DNA of 64,000 nucleotides. Source: Bathynomus jamesi (taxonomy: Eukaryota; Arthropoda; Malacostraca; Isopoda; Cirolanidae). The position numbers and the translations under genes were made by a program. This document shows, piece after piece, positions 10,167 to 21,662 of the stretch (its first letter is position 1; each line of letters starts with the position of its first letter). The notes beneath the pieces were generated by a model. The model saw only the letters and a program-made list of their open reading frames with translations, searched no databases and had not been told where the DNA came from. The stretch is taken from contig JAJOZX010001080.1 of NCBI GenBank assembly GCA_023014485.1, forward strand, positions 310,001-374,000. Reading direction: 5' to 3'.

Positions 10167-10369
10167 GGATCACCTGAAGATCAGGGCCCCCAGCCTCAAT
10201 TACCATATGATATCTTCGTTAAAACTAAAAAAATATCACGACTTAACCTAACCAATCGTCAAGGGCGTACAGTTGACCTAACCGGGCATTCAATTTAATT
10301 TATTATTATATTTGGTACTGTAAAGCAAAAAACAAGAATACATGGGGAGCCCTGATCTTCAGGTGATCC
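10167..10369. mobile_element. GGATCACC-type MITE, copy 1, 8-bp target duplication
   Basis: 203 bp with ends GGATCACCTGAAGATCAGGG and its inverse, flanked by CTACTTTC on both sides (10159-10166, 10370-10377). It holds the TTAGG-rich core on the minus strand. Copy 2 is at 15658-15854. The 8-bp duplication suggests hAT-type mobilisation, but the GG ends are not the usual CA. Confidence 0.92.
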
Positions 10370-10377
10370 CTACTTTC

Positions 10378-10613
10378 TAACAAAGTATTTAAGCCTATAC
10401 CCACCTTGCAGGCTTGTAAAAATTTTGTAGACTATCCGGAAACACTTCATAAACTTATTTCACACTGCAAAACCTCACAAAATCACACTGCAAAACCTCA
10501 CAAAATCACAAATATTCACAAATACTTAAGATTCATCAGGATTAAAAACACCCTTCACGAGTTCATTTGGAAACTAAACCATAATGATAATTTCATATTT
10601 AATTAATGGAGAG

Positions 10614-10645
<32 letters not shown>

Positions 10646-10949
10646 TGAGACAAAAAGTATCGCACAAATTTTGAACCCGATTCGTTGCTAACGCCCTCGT
10701 AACTAAGGACGAACATGACGTCATCACTCATAGTTTTAGTAATTTATTGGAAAAAGCAAAGAAATTTATATTCAAATTTTTAGTGGTCTCATTTTCTTTA
10801 TTTTAAATAAGAATATGAATGAATAGGAATTTTTAAAAATAAGTTGCTTCAACGAGTATGGCGACACCCGCTACCAAATGACATGACGTCATTATCTTCA
10901 GTAATTCTTAGGAACATCAGTACAAGTGGTGAGTTACACTCCTCCACCT
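10378..10949. other. No gene; (CA)n microsatellite and AT-rich DNA
   Basis: A (CA)n run lies at 10614-10640, preceded by a tandem CAAAACCTCACAAAATCACA pair (10470-10510). The rest shows nothing recognisable. Confidence 0.6.
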
Positions 10950-11125
10950 TTTCCTCACGAGTGTAACTCATTTCCATATTAGCCATTGCGCGTTATTCTA
11001 CCTGCAACTAAAAAAAAGGTCCCAAAACAAGACATCAGTTTGAATATTTGTTTTATTTACAGTTTTATTTTTTGTAAATTTAATTTAAAATACATTTTCT
11101 TACGAGACCGGACTTATGGGACACC

Positions 11126-11165
<40 letters not shown>
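10950..11165. mobile_element. Mariner 3'-end remnant plus (TA)n
   Basis: 11105-11131 reads CCGGACTTATGGGACACCCTG, identical to the outer right end of the intact element at 42175-43390. Upstream sequence is AT-rich and non-coding, so only one terminus of a related element remains. A (TA)n run of about 30 bases follows directly. Confidence 0.65.
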
Positions 11166-11167
<2 letters not shown>

Positions 11168-11225
11168 AATAACACGTTATACAAAATACATGCCTTTTAT
11201 CGCAAACTTGGACTTCATATGGGCA

Positions 11226-11456
11226 TCGTAAATGTAATGATAGGATCATTTAACTCCTTCGTAACATCTCAGGTCATACGAGACAGGTGACCTACAGCTT
11301 TACCCTGCAATCCGAACTATCTAAGCCCTAAGGGGTCGTTACATAATCTGTACTAAGAGGCTGGTCTTCCATTCAATTACTGCCCAGACCCAATGTCGCT
11401 TAACTTCGCTAATGAACGGAAATGGTGTTACGACATTGTCCACGACGACGTTAGCC
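11226..11456 (-). repeat. 5S-rRNA-derived SINE
   Basis: On the minus strand: 5S-like part with AGCGAAGTTAAGCGACATTGG, a linker, then CCTTAGGGCTTAG- and GTCATACGA-type family sequence ending in GTTAAA...CATTACATTTAC. Full family length of about 220 bp. Confidence 0.75.
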
Positions 11457-11460
11457 CCTA

Positions 11461-12258
11461 GCGATGTGGTAAAGTCTGCTATTACAGAATTTTTTACAAT
11501 TTAAAGTAAATTTAATTCCCAAATGATATGGAATAGGTAAAGTAAATTACACACACCCACACACACATATTATATATATATATATATATTAGTGGTGGAC
11601 CGGATGTCAGTTTTTCAACATCTTCGGATGCGGATTTTTAATTTCAATATCCGCGGATGCGGATATTTAGTTAATCTATCAATATAATATAGAATTATGA
11701 ATATATGACATAATTTTTCAAATTTCGTGATATTACTCTTATGGCAGTCAATGCATAAGAATTAAAATTAATATTAATGTTTTCATTATGATAAAAATAA
11801 TAACTTTCTCAAGAGTTTCAGCCACAGAAAATTCAATGAAACAAGTTTCATTCAATTTTCAATTGCTAATTTTTAGAAACTGTGCAAATTTTGCAATTTG
11901 TTTGCTATAGAAAATTAACATTTTTATTTTTGCTAAAAAATTTACTATTTTTGGTATTTACAATAATCTTGTTCGAAACACGATATAATGTTTGATCTTA
12001 TACGAACAATTTCATTCTGAAAAGTTACTGTGTTGCTGTGAAAAAAAAATCAGTGGAGTACGCACAGCGGCACAGGCAGTGTTTGTTTGATTTAATGGTA
12101 TTTATATTTTGAGGTTTATATATTTGTTTGTTCATTAATAATTAATTAATACTTTACATGAAATGTGCATGACTGGGCCTTGTAAACTACTTTATAAGCT
12201 AGTTTAATTGTAAATTGCATAATTTATTAGGGGTAATATCCGCTAATATATAAATACA
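11461..12258. other. No gene; hAT-like left end and microsatellites
   Basis: (CA)n/(TA)n at 11552-11590, then TAGTGGTGGACCGGATG with repeated CGGATGCGGAT words to ~11680, resembling the left end of the hAT element at 43505. The partner end is not visible before the mariner insertion at 12259. The rest is AT-rich. Confidence 0.5.
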
Positions 12259-12831
12259 CAGGGTGTCCCAGAATTATCTGTAAAATTTTTGGCTGTTATT
12301 AAAAGTCAACCATGAAGTGTAGAAATTCCAGTGTTGTCCCATTTTACAGAGAATCTCATTAAGTTTTTTCTGATACCAAGTTTTGACAAGTTTTTTAGAA
12401 ATTCCAGTGTGTCCGAACATTATCTGTACAATTTCATCTTTTAATAAAATTCTTGAAAACACACCTAAAATTCTTAAATAAAATTATTTAGAATCTGTAT
12501 TTTCAAAAGTTTCTTTTATTAAAGTAACGTTGTTACAAACATTCGATATGTGCACCATTAGTGATTCGCAAAACATCCAATCGATACTCCAAATTTTGCC
12601 ATGTACGCTGCAGCATATCCACATCAATTCGCTCAATAGCAGCTGTGATTCTTGCTTTTAAATCATCAATGTCTGTCACCCGCGTACATTTCTAAAAAAC
12701 TTGTCAAAACGTGGTATCAGAAAAAACTTAATGAGATTCTCTGTAAAATGGGACAACACTGGAATTTCTACACTTCATGGTTGACTTTTAATAACAGCCA
12801 AAAATTGTACAGATAATTCTCGGACACCCTG
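12259..12831. mobile_element. Mariner-type nonautonomous element with long TIRs
   Basis: Ends CAGGGTGTCCCAGAATTATC and its near inverse before TA. Inverse similarity extends ~140 bases inward (CCATGAAGTGTAGAAATTCC, TTTACAGAGAATCTCATTAAG). The middle keeps a transposase C-terminus. It is inserted in AT-rich DNA and followed by a long (TA)n tract. Confidence 0.85.
12532..12690 (-). pseudogene. Mariner-type transposase C-terminal remnant
   Basis: The minus strand encodes ~50 residues including DDLKARITAAIERIDVDML and NLEYRLDVLRITNGAHIE, the standard C-terminus of this DDE transposase family. HTH and catalytic domains are deleted. It lies inside the TIR element 12259-12831 and shows how that nonautonomous copy arose. 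Confidence 0.8.
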
Positions 12832-12834
12832 TAT

Positions 12835-12851
12835 AATATATATATATATAT

Positions 12852-12885
<34 letters not shown>

Positions 12886-13138
12886 ATATATACCCTCATA
12901 CCACATGGATCTATACAAGTGCCCAAATGTTACAGATGAACGAGGAACATTTAAGATTCATTTGAAATACTGCTTTTTCGGAGTTCAAGAGTCAAAGTCA
13001 TCTTCACAGGCGAGACATCGTACTCATATTTAAGGAGATTGTGTCCAAAGACGGAGCCGTAGGTTCAACCACCAATCTCTTTACAGCGTCAGGCAAGCAT
13101 GGGTACTTTTGGAATAAGGAAAGAGACCATTAATTACG

Positions 13139-13200
<62 letters not shown>

Positions 13201-13386
13201 TATATATATAACTTAAATTTATACATCTTTATTTTAGTTACTCCTAACATCTAATTTTTTTTAGGTTTGTTTACGGGAGCTAGAAAGTTCAGCGTATTCC
13301 TTCTGCTGTAGTTGTGAATCTGGTCATTCGTATTTGTATATCAAAATCAAAGATTTTGAAGTCTTTTTACTATGATAGGCTATTAT

Positions 13387-13426
<40 letters not shown>

Positions 13427-14006
13427 CGATAGACTACACTTCTTCATATGAGGCCCTCCGAGGAAAAAGTGGCTAAGCGACAAATGTAAAAAATCGTCAG
13501 AAAACGCAAAGTTGTACCAATTTGAAAATGACAAATTTTTAACTTTTGGAGAGATTTGTTCGAAGGAAAAGGGAAGCAAACTATAAATATAAAAAAAGAA
13601 AAACCAACACTCACCCCTGCCGATGTACTTGCCTCCCCATCAACTTCGTCGTTAAAGACAGCCGCTGAAGGAGAAGAGAAGTCATTCTTTAGTTTTGGGA
13701 ATAAATCTTCAAAGTAAAATGCTCTCAATCTCGCCTAAATAACTTTACCTAATCTCTGTGTGTGTGTGGTTCTGTGGTTCTTTAACCTAATTCCTAACGG
13801 CAAAGGTCATAGGTTAACCTAAACTCACCTAACCTCAAAAAAGTAGGTCGTACAAGAAAATCCAACTTATTTACAAGTTCGACCTAACTAGTAAAAAACG
13901 TGACTTATTAACTATTGACGCTATTTGGGAATTTTTGCCTATATTTACACAAATGTTGAAGCAACTTGGGCATTTATACATATATATATTATATATATAT
14001 TAATAT

Positions 14007-14035
<29 letters not shown>
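12835..14035. other. No gene recognised; (AT)n tracts and unclassified DNA
   Basis: (AT)n tracts at 12835-12893, 13141-13212, 13382-13426 and 13979-14034. A minus-strand open frame of 94 codons at 13444-13728 has no recognisable motif and is low complexity in its middle, so it is not called a gene. Confidence 0.5.
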
Positions 14036-14037
<2 letters not shown>

Positions 14038-14941
14038 GGGTGTTTGAAAACTTTCCGTACAAATTGTAATGGGGGATAGGCAACACCAAGACAAACCTTT
14101 TTCGTCTATAAGTGTATGTCCGCTGACGTCACCATTCGGCGCGAGAGGGCGCCGCTGCAATTGGCTAAAAGGTGAAGTGGGCTAGACTCGCGCTTGCCGC
14201 GGGCATTCTTAAATCGGACGTAGTACGCGTAACATGGAGCGCTTCACGACTGTTGAGATGGCTGACATGCATATGGTGTATGGGGCTGCCAATGGAAACG
14301 GAAGAGCTGCTGCGAGGTTGTACCGACAGCGCTTCCCAAACAGACGTGTGCCAAACCACGAAACGTTTGCGCCTTTGCATAGGCGACTGCGAGAAACTGG
14401 AACATTCCATGCAAACATGCATGACACTGGTCGGGAGAGAAACGTGCGCACTCCTGACATGGAAGACGAAATCCTACGGCGATTTGAGGACAATCCAAGC
14501 GCAAGCACGCGAGGTGTTGCACGTATCCTCGGTGTGAACCACGACCTGGTCTGGAGAGTGTTGCACGAGCAGCAGTTACATCCGTTTCATCGTCAGATGC
14601 AAATGCGCAAACGTTTGGTGGTTTGGCACACGTCTGTTTGGGAAGCGCTGTCGGTACAACCTCACAGCAGCTCTTCCGTTTCCATTGGCAGCCCCATACA
14701 CCATATGCATGTTAGCCATCTCAGCAGTCGTGAAGCGCTCCATGTTACGCGTACTACGTCCGATTTAAGAATGCCCGCGGCAAGCGTGAGTCTAGCCCAC
14801 TTCACCTTTTAGCCAATTGAAGCGGCGCCCTCTCGCGCCGAATGGTGACGTCAGCGGACATACACTTATAGACGAAAAGGGTTTGTCTTGGTGTTGCCTA
14901 TCCCCCATTACAATTTGTACGGAAAGTTTTCAAACACCCTG
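14036..14941. mobile_element. Foldback mariner: two 5' ends joined head to head
   Basis: Outer ends are CAGGGTGTTTGAAAACTTTCC and its inverse. 14036-14430 is repeated in inverted order at 14590-14941, including the start codon region of a transposase. The unique centre is about 150 bases. Both flanks are (TA)n. Sequence identity between arms is high, with a few differences. Confidence 0.9.
14234..14812 (+). pseudogene. Transposase N-terminus running into its own antisense copy
   Basis: The first ~115 residues are a transposase DNA-binding region: [34 protein letters not shown], then SASTRGVARILGVNHDLVW and [13 protein letters not shown]. From about residue 122 the frame reads the antisense of the same N-terminus (start near [17 protein letters not shown]), so the last 70 residues are not natural transposase. 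The DDE domain is absent. The matching antisense frame occurs on the minus strand at 14165-14422. No activity is expected; a truncated DNA-binding protein is conceivable. Confidence 0.8.
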
Positions 14942-14944
14942 TTG

Positions 14945-15657
14945 TTTATATATATATATTATATATATATATATGACAAAGATGGCATAGAGACAGAAGT
15001 AGATGCTAAATAGATGTTATTGTTAGTATTATTATTATTATTATTTTACCTGGGTTACTAATACCACCAGTATCAGTGGTGGTAATTGCGCTGGGTGTCG
15101 TAGATTTTTTACCGGAAGCAATAAAATTGCGTAGATTTTGGTCCCACCTGAACAAACGAAATATAATAAACTATAAATTATAATTATTCTAAATTATAAA
15201 AATAACACTTACCCTACCTAATTTAAAGTTATAGTATTTAATAATGTTAAAAATAGCAGATTTTTAAAAATTTTGTTAAAACTTCATCGTAAATTAGTTT
15301 AAAATGGGGGGGGGGGGGGGGGGGTTAATAATTCGGGTTTTTTTGTGAAAATTAATATCGATTTTTATCACCTTTACAAATTATTTTAAAAGGCGTCAAC
15401 ACTTTATTGGATAACAGTCACCCAATATACGCGATTTCTTATATTAAGAATGCATACGGTTACGGAAGTCCATTTTTGGAGCGACTGCCACGCCCTCTAT
15501 GTTCAGCATTTCTAACTTGAAATTAACCACTTGTTTTGATCAATGCAAGATGAATTGCATTGATCACGGGAAATATTCGTATATGAATCATGATTTAAGA
15601 TCCGAGTAATTGATCATTGGTGACAACACATTCGGTAAATTTGTGGATAAAATATTG
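14945..15657. other. No gene; microsatellites and an 18-G run
   Basis: (TA)n at 14947-14974, (ATT)n at 15028-15046, a GTATCAGTGGTGGTAAT/ATACCACCAG inverted pair near 15060-15087, and an uninterrupted G run at about 15306-15324. Nothing else was recognised. Confidence 0.6.
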
Positions 15658-15854
15658 GGATCACCTGAAGATCAGGGCCCCCAGCCTCAACTACCAAATG
15701 ATATCTTAGTTAAAACTAACGAAAATATCACGACTTAACCTAACCAATCGTCAAGGGCGTACAGTTGACCTAACGGACATTCAATTTATTATTATATTTG
15801 GTACTGTAAAGCAAAAAACAAGAATACATGGGGGCCCTGATCTTCAGGTGATCC
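15658..15854. mobile_element. GGATCACC-type MITE, copy 2, 8-bp target duplication
   Basis: 197 bp, near identical to 10167-10369, with the same GGATCACCTGAAGATCAGGG ends. Flanks AAATATTG (15650-15657) and AAATATTT (15855-15862) match at 7 of 8 positions. Confidence 0.9.
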
Positions 15855-15963
15855 AAATATTTTTAAAAAATTGGACCTAGTTTCCTTTTCCAGAACTGTA
15901 CTTTGAAGGCAGTTTAAAATTGTTTAAATTTTGGTGCGGTACTTGGCCCCAACTTTCTGGCGA

Positions 15964-16175
15964 ACTGAGCTACGTCGTGGCCAGTTTCGTAACACCGCTT
16001 CCCGTTGATCAGCAAAGTTAAGCGACATTGGATTTGGAAAGTAGTTGGATACGAAACCATTCTTAGCGTTCAGATGATGTTGCGACTCTCAGATGGTTCG
16101 AACCCCGCGTAAAGCTGTACGTCGCCTCCGTCATATGACCTTAGAGGTTACGAAGGGGGTTAAACAACCCCATCA
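15964..16175 (+). repeat. 5S-rRNA-derived SINE, best-preserved sense copy
   Basis: Reads CTACGTCGTGGCC, CCGTTGATCAGCAAAGTTAAGC, GACATTGG and GTAGTTGGAT, the order of 5S rRNA including the internal control region. It continues into a family-specific 3' part with GGTTCGAACCCCG and ATATGACC and ends GTTAAACAACCCC. Five or more relatives occur in the window in both orientations. It resembles the SINE3 type (5S-derived), which is inferred. Confidence 0.8.
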
Positions 16176-16179
16176 TGAC

Positions 16180-16840
16180 TTATTTCTTGCGAACCTTTTA
16201 TTTAAATAATTGTTTTAGAATCTCTGCAATGAACTTGACGATAAACTTGACGATAAACCATCCCCGAGTAAAAACTTTAAACCAAAAAAATCCAATTCAT
16301 TATGAAATAATTTGTAATTGGAGCCATACATTACAACCTCTATTCATTAAAGTTAAAATTAAGTTTCTTTATATTTTAATGAGGTAGTCAAATTAACTAC
16401 AAAAACGAGTAAATGTCTTTGTTTTTAGACAAAGACGAGTAAATGTCTTTGTTTTTAGACAAAGACGAGTGTAATGACCTTTATTTCCCCCTCTTCAGTA
16501 TATATAAATAATACAAAAAAAGGTTTGATATATTTCGGTGATTTAAATAAAAAAAAAAAAAAACCCGGTAGCAACCTAAAAAAAAAAAAAATTGGTCGAA
16601 AACCCAGAAGGACAGTCATTTAGCCATCTCTTTTTATAATACATAAGAATATATTAGCTAATGTCGGGGCCAGCAGCATCCCCCGCCCATAGATACGTCA
16701 TCTGGTTGTGTATAAATTGTTCGCCTGTGTAAAAGGAAAATTCATTATTTTGCTACTATCTCCAACAGACATTTAATAGTTGAGATTCCTCAATTTAAAA
16801 CTGTTCAATTATTCGACACGAGTTGATGAAGGCAAAGCTT
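16180..16840. other. No gene; 31-bp tandem pair
   Basis: GACGAGTAAATGTCTTTG with a TTTTTAGACAAA linker is repeated in tandem (~16406-16472); each unit also folds as TGTCTTTG/CAAAGACG. A/T-rich runs at 16545-16590. No coding sequence recognised. Confidence 0.6.
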
Positions 16841-16849
16841 TACTTACGG

Positions 16850-17075
16850 TTTCATCAACGATAATAATAATATTCATAAACAGAGACCCAACATCAAAAC
16901 TAACCATTGTAAGAGATGAGTTATTATCAATTTCTGTAATTTCTCATTTTTGCAAATGAGAGATTTGTCAGTTGTATGTCCATTTTTTGAAAATGGGGTT
17001 AGGATAGGTACGAAATATTTAGTCAAGGCGTAGTTGAAAGTATTCATTGATGAAATTGGAGTTACAGCCGACTGT
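16850..17075 (-). pseudogene. Penelope-like element RT fragment
   Basis: The minus strand encodes TPISSMNTFNYALTKYF, VPILTPFSKNGHTTDKS, then after a frame change MVSFDVGSLFMNI and DETVS. These match the Penelope-like RT region around the MVSFDVxSLFTNIP motif. It is only ~75 codons, with a frameshift near 16930. No GIY-YIG endonuclease is seen. Confidence 0.7.
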
Positions 17076-17149
17076 AGTGACACCCGTAGATTCTCACAGA
17101 GAGAAGAATTAGCATAGAAAAGTAAGAAGGCTCACGGAAGGAGCTTTAC

Positions 17150-17352
17150 ACCACTGAATCGGTCTTGGAAGTCTGCACGAATATTTTCAATGGTTTTGCC
17201 ATTACGTGGTCGCTCATGGACCGACGACAGGTACTAACCAATATGCGTTGTTCGATCGTATAGTTGCTACTATCACACACTTCAAATGGTCTGAAATTAA
17301 AACGAAAATCAGTTAGTATATTTCTGGGGTGACAAGATATTGTGGACACCCT
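17150..17352 (-). mobile_element. Single 5' arm of the 2744-type mariner
   Basis: Ends ATTGTGGACACCCTG at 17338-17352. Inward it has the same sequence as one arm of 2744-3145 (TTGCCATTACGTGGTCGCTC) but runs further, into CGGTCTTGGAAGTCTGCACG, which is absent from the palindrome. It supports derivation from a longer transposon. Confidence 0.75.
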
Positions 17353-17359
17353 GAAGTAA

Positions 17360-18143
17360 ATCGTTAAAGGGATCACCTTTGACTCTCATAAACTCTCATA
17401 AGCCGAGGTAGTCATCCTTGTGAGGTCTACGTATAATAACTGATTTATCTTTTGAGAGATTTTTCAACCATTTAAATTCTATTTTGTTAAAAAATGTTCT
17501 GCTTAAGTTTGAATTTATAAATAACCTTTTTTTAAATAGATTCAAATATTATTTTTATCAATGTCAAAATGTCGACATTTTGTATTAATTTTTATATTTT
17601 TATTTTAGTGTCGTCAAAATTACTTAATTTTGTTTCCACACATTCAACATCTGTCAAGTTGACATTTTTCTGAAAACTGTTCCAATGTTTTAGTTTTTCA
17701 GATCGATGGTGGTGGTTGGTTCTGTCAAAAGAACTAACAAAGATAAATTTTATTTTCACCCCCGTATGACCTCCTCTTCCATCTTTTCAGTCCTTTAACC
17801 TGAGAGAGGGCAACTTACATGTCCATCACGCACGTACTCCGAAACCGCTTGACCAGCAGAAAATGGCGTATAGTTAGGCTGAGATCGTCAGGAGTGGGAA
17901 CATCTTCAAGATAAAAGAAAGCAACCTGGCGAAAGATTAAAATATATTATATTATATTATTTATTCAGACCGTCTCAATGACCCCCCACCCCCACCCACC
18001 CACTTTGTTTAAAGATGGAATAAGCGAGCTAAATCTAAAAAAAGGATAATTACAGCAGAAAACGATATGACGTAGAAAAACATTATCTTTATGGATTTGT
18101 TGACAAAAGAGGCTATAGTATTTTATATTTCATTGATTTTATT

Positions 18144-18178
<35 letters not shown>

Positions 18179-19436
18179 CCGCATGAGTGAGATACCCACT
18201 TTTTAAATCCATATATCTCAAAAACTAATTAACCGAACCTAATTCAACTGAAACTAGTGCCCTCCTAGTGCCTACCGAGAAGGGTGTCATAAGTGTTTCG
18301 GACGCAATTGAGGGCTCGAAGAGTGGTTTATGTTAAGCCATTAAATAGTGAGGTGCTCGCTACTAATCTACCTAACCTTAACTAAGCTTAACCAACCTAA
18401 CTTTTCGACAAAAAAATGGTTCCAAATTTTCTTTATAAGTTAGTGTTCTGAGTTAGCAAACGTGTTATCTCACAAATGTTACTCCACTATATCTGTGAAT
18501 TATCTCTCACTCAACCTCATTTATGCCCACTTGTCTATTCAACCACGCGCACTTGAGCCATGGCGGTAGACTATAGAAATATTGTGGACACTCCATATTG
18601 ATAACACTTCAGACATTGCTTTAGTTACTAAAGGGTCACCACAGGAAGGATGTACTAAAGGGGTCACCACACGAAGGATGTACTAAAGGGGTCACCACAC
18701 GAAGGATGAACACTTTAATTAATAAGCAACTTAAAAATACTAAAAAAAATAAATAAATATGGTCGACATTAAGCCTAGTCAAAAGCGTTGACCAAGTTTG
18801 GGTGGAGAAGAGTTACTGTGGCCTATTAATTATTTTAATTGCGAAATTTTATAATAAAAATGGTGGATAAGTGAAAAAATTAAAAATTAAATAATTGTAG
18901 TTGGCCAAAGAGGAATAATTTCTCTGAGAGTTTATTAAAGTAGGCTAAGATAGGTTAGGTCAAATAACATAACCTACACACCTAGCAAGCTAGCATTGTC
19001 CGCAGTCTTTGGATAATGACCTGTCATTATGGCAGATGCTGCCAAATCCTAGCTATAATTCCGTAACGACCCTAATTAGAGATATTAGTATGAAATATTT
19101 AATATATGTGTAATATTTAACATAATATACGATGTAAGAGGAAAGGAAAAATAATAATATTTAATATACATAATAATAATACTAAAGATCTCTAAGACTA
19201 TTATAGCTGCTGCGGTAAAATCTCCTTTGACTAGTCCTATACTAGTCTAGCCGAGTTAAACTGCCTTGCCTTTAGCTCAAGCTATACATAATTAGGCCTA
19301 ATATAGGTTTAGATAAAGACAGGTGAACTTGTATTTATGCTAAAGCCTACCTATCTAGTCGGTCCACAATAGCATTATAACATGTAAATAACTTCGTACC
19401 AAAAAATTTTGAACAGAAAATTTCAATTGAGGCCTT
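17360..19436. other. No gene; short repeats
   Basis: (CA)n(TA)n at 18146-18178; a 3-copy 28-bp tandem GGTCACCACACGAAGGATG at about 18640-18712; AT-rich DNA elsewhere. The last Toll-like-receptor exon(s) might lie here, but none was recognised. Confidence 0.5.
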
Positions 19437-19637
19437 AACATTTACTTCAAGCTCACAAGCTACTGAGATTTTGAATGCAGCTTTACAAATTTGGTCTCAC
19501 TGGCTTTCGATGTGAAGTACAAAATTTGTATGGCTGTGGTACTTCTATAAATTTATGGTCTTATTGGCTTTAACCGCTTTCACCAAACAGTATGAAATGT
19601 TTGTCCAACCGTGGTCTGACCAGATATAGGTAGGCTT
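19437..19637 (+). repeat. Unclassified ~200-bp interspersed repeat, copy 1
   Basis: Shares ATTTACTTCAAG(C/G)TCACAA, GCTGTGGTACTT, AAATTTATGGTCT and ACCGTGGTCTGAC in order with 47548-47748. No coding signal and no clear ends. Confidence 0.6.
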
Positions 19638-19967
19638 TGTTTATACCTCAAAACTGATGAATAATTTCAAAATACATAAAACGAACTAATCTACGTTTGG
19701 TATTCCATTACCGTACATACGTCTAATTATGGTATATATTCTATCAAAAGAGTATTGGATTCGAGGTGTAAAATGATTTTTCTTTCTCTAATTGGCCAGT
19801 CTTTGGAAGAAATAAAAAATGGTCCTTCATTGGATAATTTATAAACTCTAACCCAACATAGTCTGAATACACGTTAGTGAGAAGTGTATAGGTCCCGCCT
19901 CCGTAGGCGGAGACTTCTGTAAAAGTGACAGACATATTCAGACACCACTCAGTTACTATTCTTTAAC

Positions 19968-21662
19968 TATCCATCCATCCATCGTGTTCTGCCTATCAGG
20001 CAGGTCCAACTCATGTGTCCAGCCAAAGTGTTCTATCCTGAGCTATCCTTTTCATCTCATGGTAGCTCCTGCCTGCCTTCAAATCATCCAGCATTGCTTT
20101 CCTTTTCCTTCCTCTCAGCCTTCTACCTTCATATCTACCCTCTATCACTTCCTTAAACAATCCTTCTCCTCTCAACACATGTCCGATCCATTTCTTCTGT
20201 CTTTCTCTTATCACCTTAATGAGTCTTCTTTCCTCCCTCACCTGTTGCAGTACTTCCTCATTACTTTGGTGTTCCCTCCAGCTTATCTTTAGCATTCTTC
20301 TCCAAATCCACATTTCAAAACTTTCCAGGAGTTTCTTTTCAATTGGTTTGACCGTTTGAGTGTCCATGTTTCTGCTCCATACAGTACCACACTCCATATC
20401 AAGCTGTTTACTAACCTTTTCTTTCAGCTTCAAGTTGAGTTTACCTGTAAATAGTCTTCTCTGTCTCTCAAAAGCTACCTTACCCATACCAATTCTAGAT
20501 CTTACTTCCTTATTGCAATCTCCATTGTTGGTTAATAAACTTCCCAGATATTTTAACTGCTCAGCCTCTTCTAAGGTCCGATTTCCTATCATTAGGTTCA
20601 TTTGTGCTCCTTTCCTTCTAGCAATTTTTATTACCTTTGTCTTGGTCTCATTAATTCTCATTCCGAATTCTTCCGCCGTTGTTGTCAAACTATTGATCAT
20701 TCTTTGCAGTCCCTCCTCAGTACTACAAACAAATGCCTTGTCATCCGCAAACCTTACAGATTTGACCAATTTACCTCCCACTCTGATTCCCTCTTCCATA
20801 TCTGAGAGTGCTTCTATTATCATTGCTTCCGCATACTGTAGATGTTAAATAACATGGGGGACAGGAAGCATCCTTGCCTGACCCCTCTCCCAACCAATCC
20901 AGGGTCCGATTCTCCTCCTGCAACTCTAACATTCACAGTCTGGCCAAGATATAGATTTTTTATCAGCCTACTGTCCTTTCAGTCAACATTAATATTCTTC
21001 AATGTTTCCATTAGTTTACTCCACTGGACTCTGTCAAAGGCTTTTTTAAAGTCAATAAAACAAACAAACATTTCCTGATCATGTTCCAGCACTCTCTCTC
21101 CCATCATTCTCATAATAGCAATAGCTTCTCTTGTTCCGCATTTTGACCTAAATCCAAACTGATCCTCTCCAATGTACTGCTCAGCTCTGTTCGTTAGTCT
21201 TCTGGTTAGTATCCTTACATTATTTTTGATGCATGGCTAACCAAGCTTATGGTTCAAAATTCTAAACACTTGGTGGCTCTCGGTTTCTTGGGGATAGTAA
21301 TCATAGAGACTCTCATGAAGTCAGCAGGCCAATCTCCACTTTCATACATGTTTCTGCCCAATACATTCACCTCCTCTCTAGCATCACCTTCAAGACTTTT
21401 CAGAAGTTCTGCTGGTACATCATCTGGTCCTGGGGCCTTGCCATTTCTTAGGTCTTTTATAGCCATCTCTACTTCTCTTTCCAATATGTCCTGTCCCATA
21501 CAATCTACTTCCACCTCATCTGCTTCCTTCATTTTGATGTTATTAGGTTTGTTCTCTTTATCATACAGTTCTTCAATATACTCAATCCATCTCTTCCTTA
21601 TATCTTCTGGTCTTTTCAGTTTTTCTCCATTTCTCCCTTCTATTTCTCGCACTCCCAATCTC
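19968..21662 (-). pseudogene. Non-LTR retrotransposon (LINE) copy 1, RT region to 3' end
   Basis: Minus strand. 21254-21658 gives the RT start with DLRNGKAPGPDDVPAELLK and SMITIPKKPRA. 20842-21250 holds the decayed middle (CFIDFKKAFDRV, GRGVRQGC). 20011-20823 is open for 270 residues with the RT catalytic SVRFADDKAF, a KYLGSLLTNNGD thumb-type block, MWIWRRMLKISW and KWIGHVLRGEG. The 3' end is GATGGATGG repeats. The endonuclease domain is missing, so it is 5'-truncated. Related proteins are annotated as endonuclease-reverse transcriptase in arthropods; the clade is uncertain. Confidence 0.85.

Noticed and set aside
13444..13728. 94-codon minus-strand frame
   Set aside because: No recognisable domain, a long Phe/Ile-rich stretch, and next to (AT)n tracts; coding status cannot be supported.
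15964..16085. Possible 5S rRNA gene
   Set aside because: The 5S part is diverged and followed by a family-specific 3' part repeated elsewhere; no T-run terminator at the 5S end.
20360..20848. 162-codon plus-strand frame
   Set aside because: Antisense of the LINE RT gene on the minus strand; no motif of its own.
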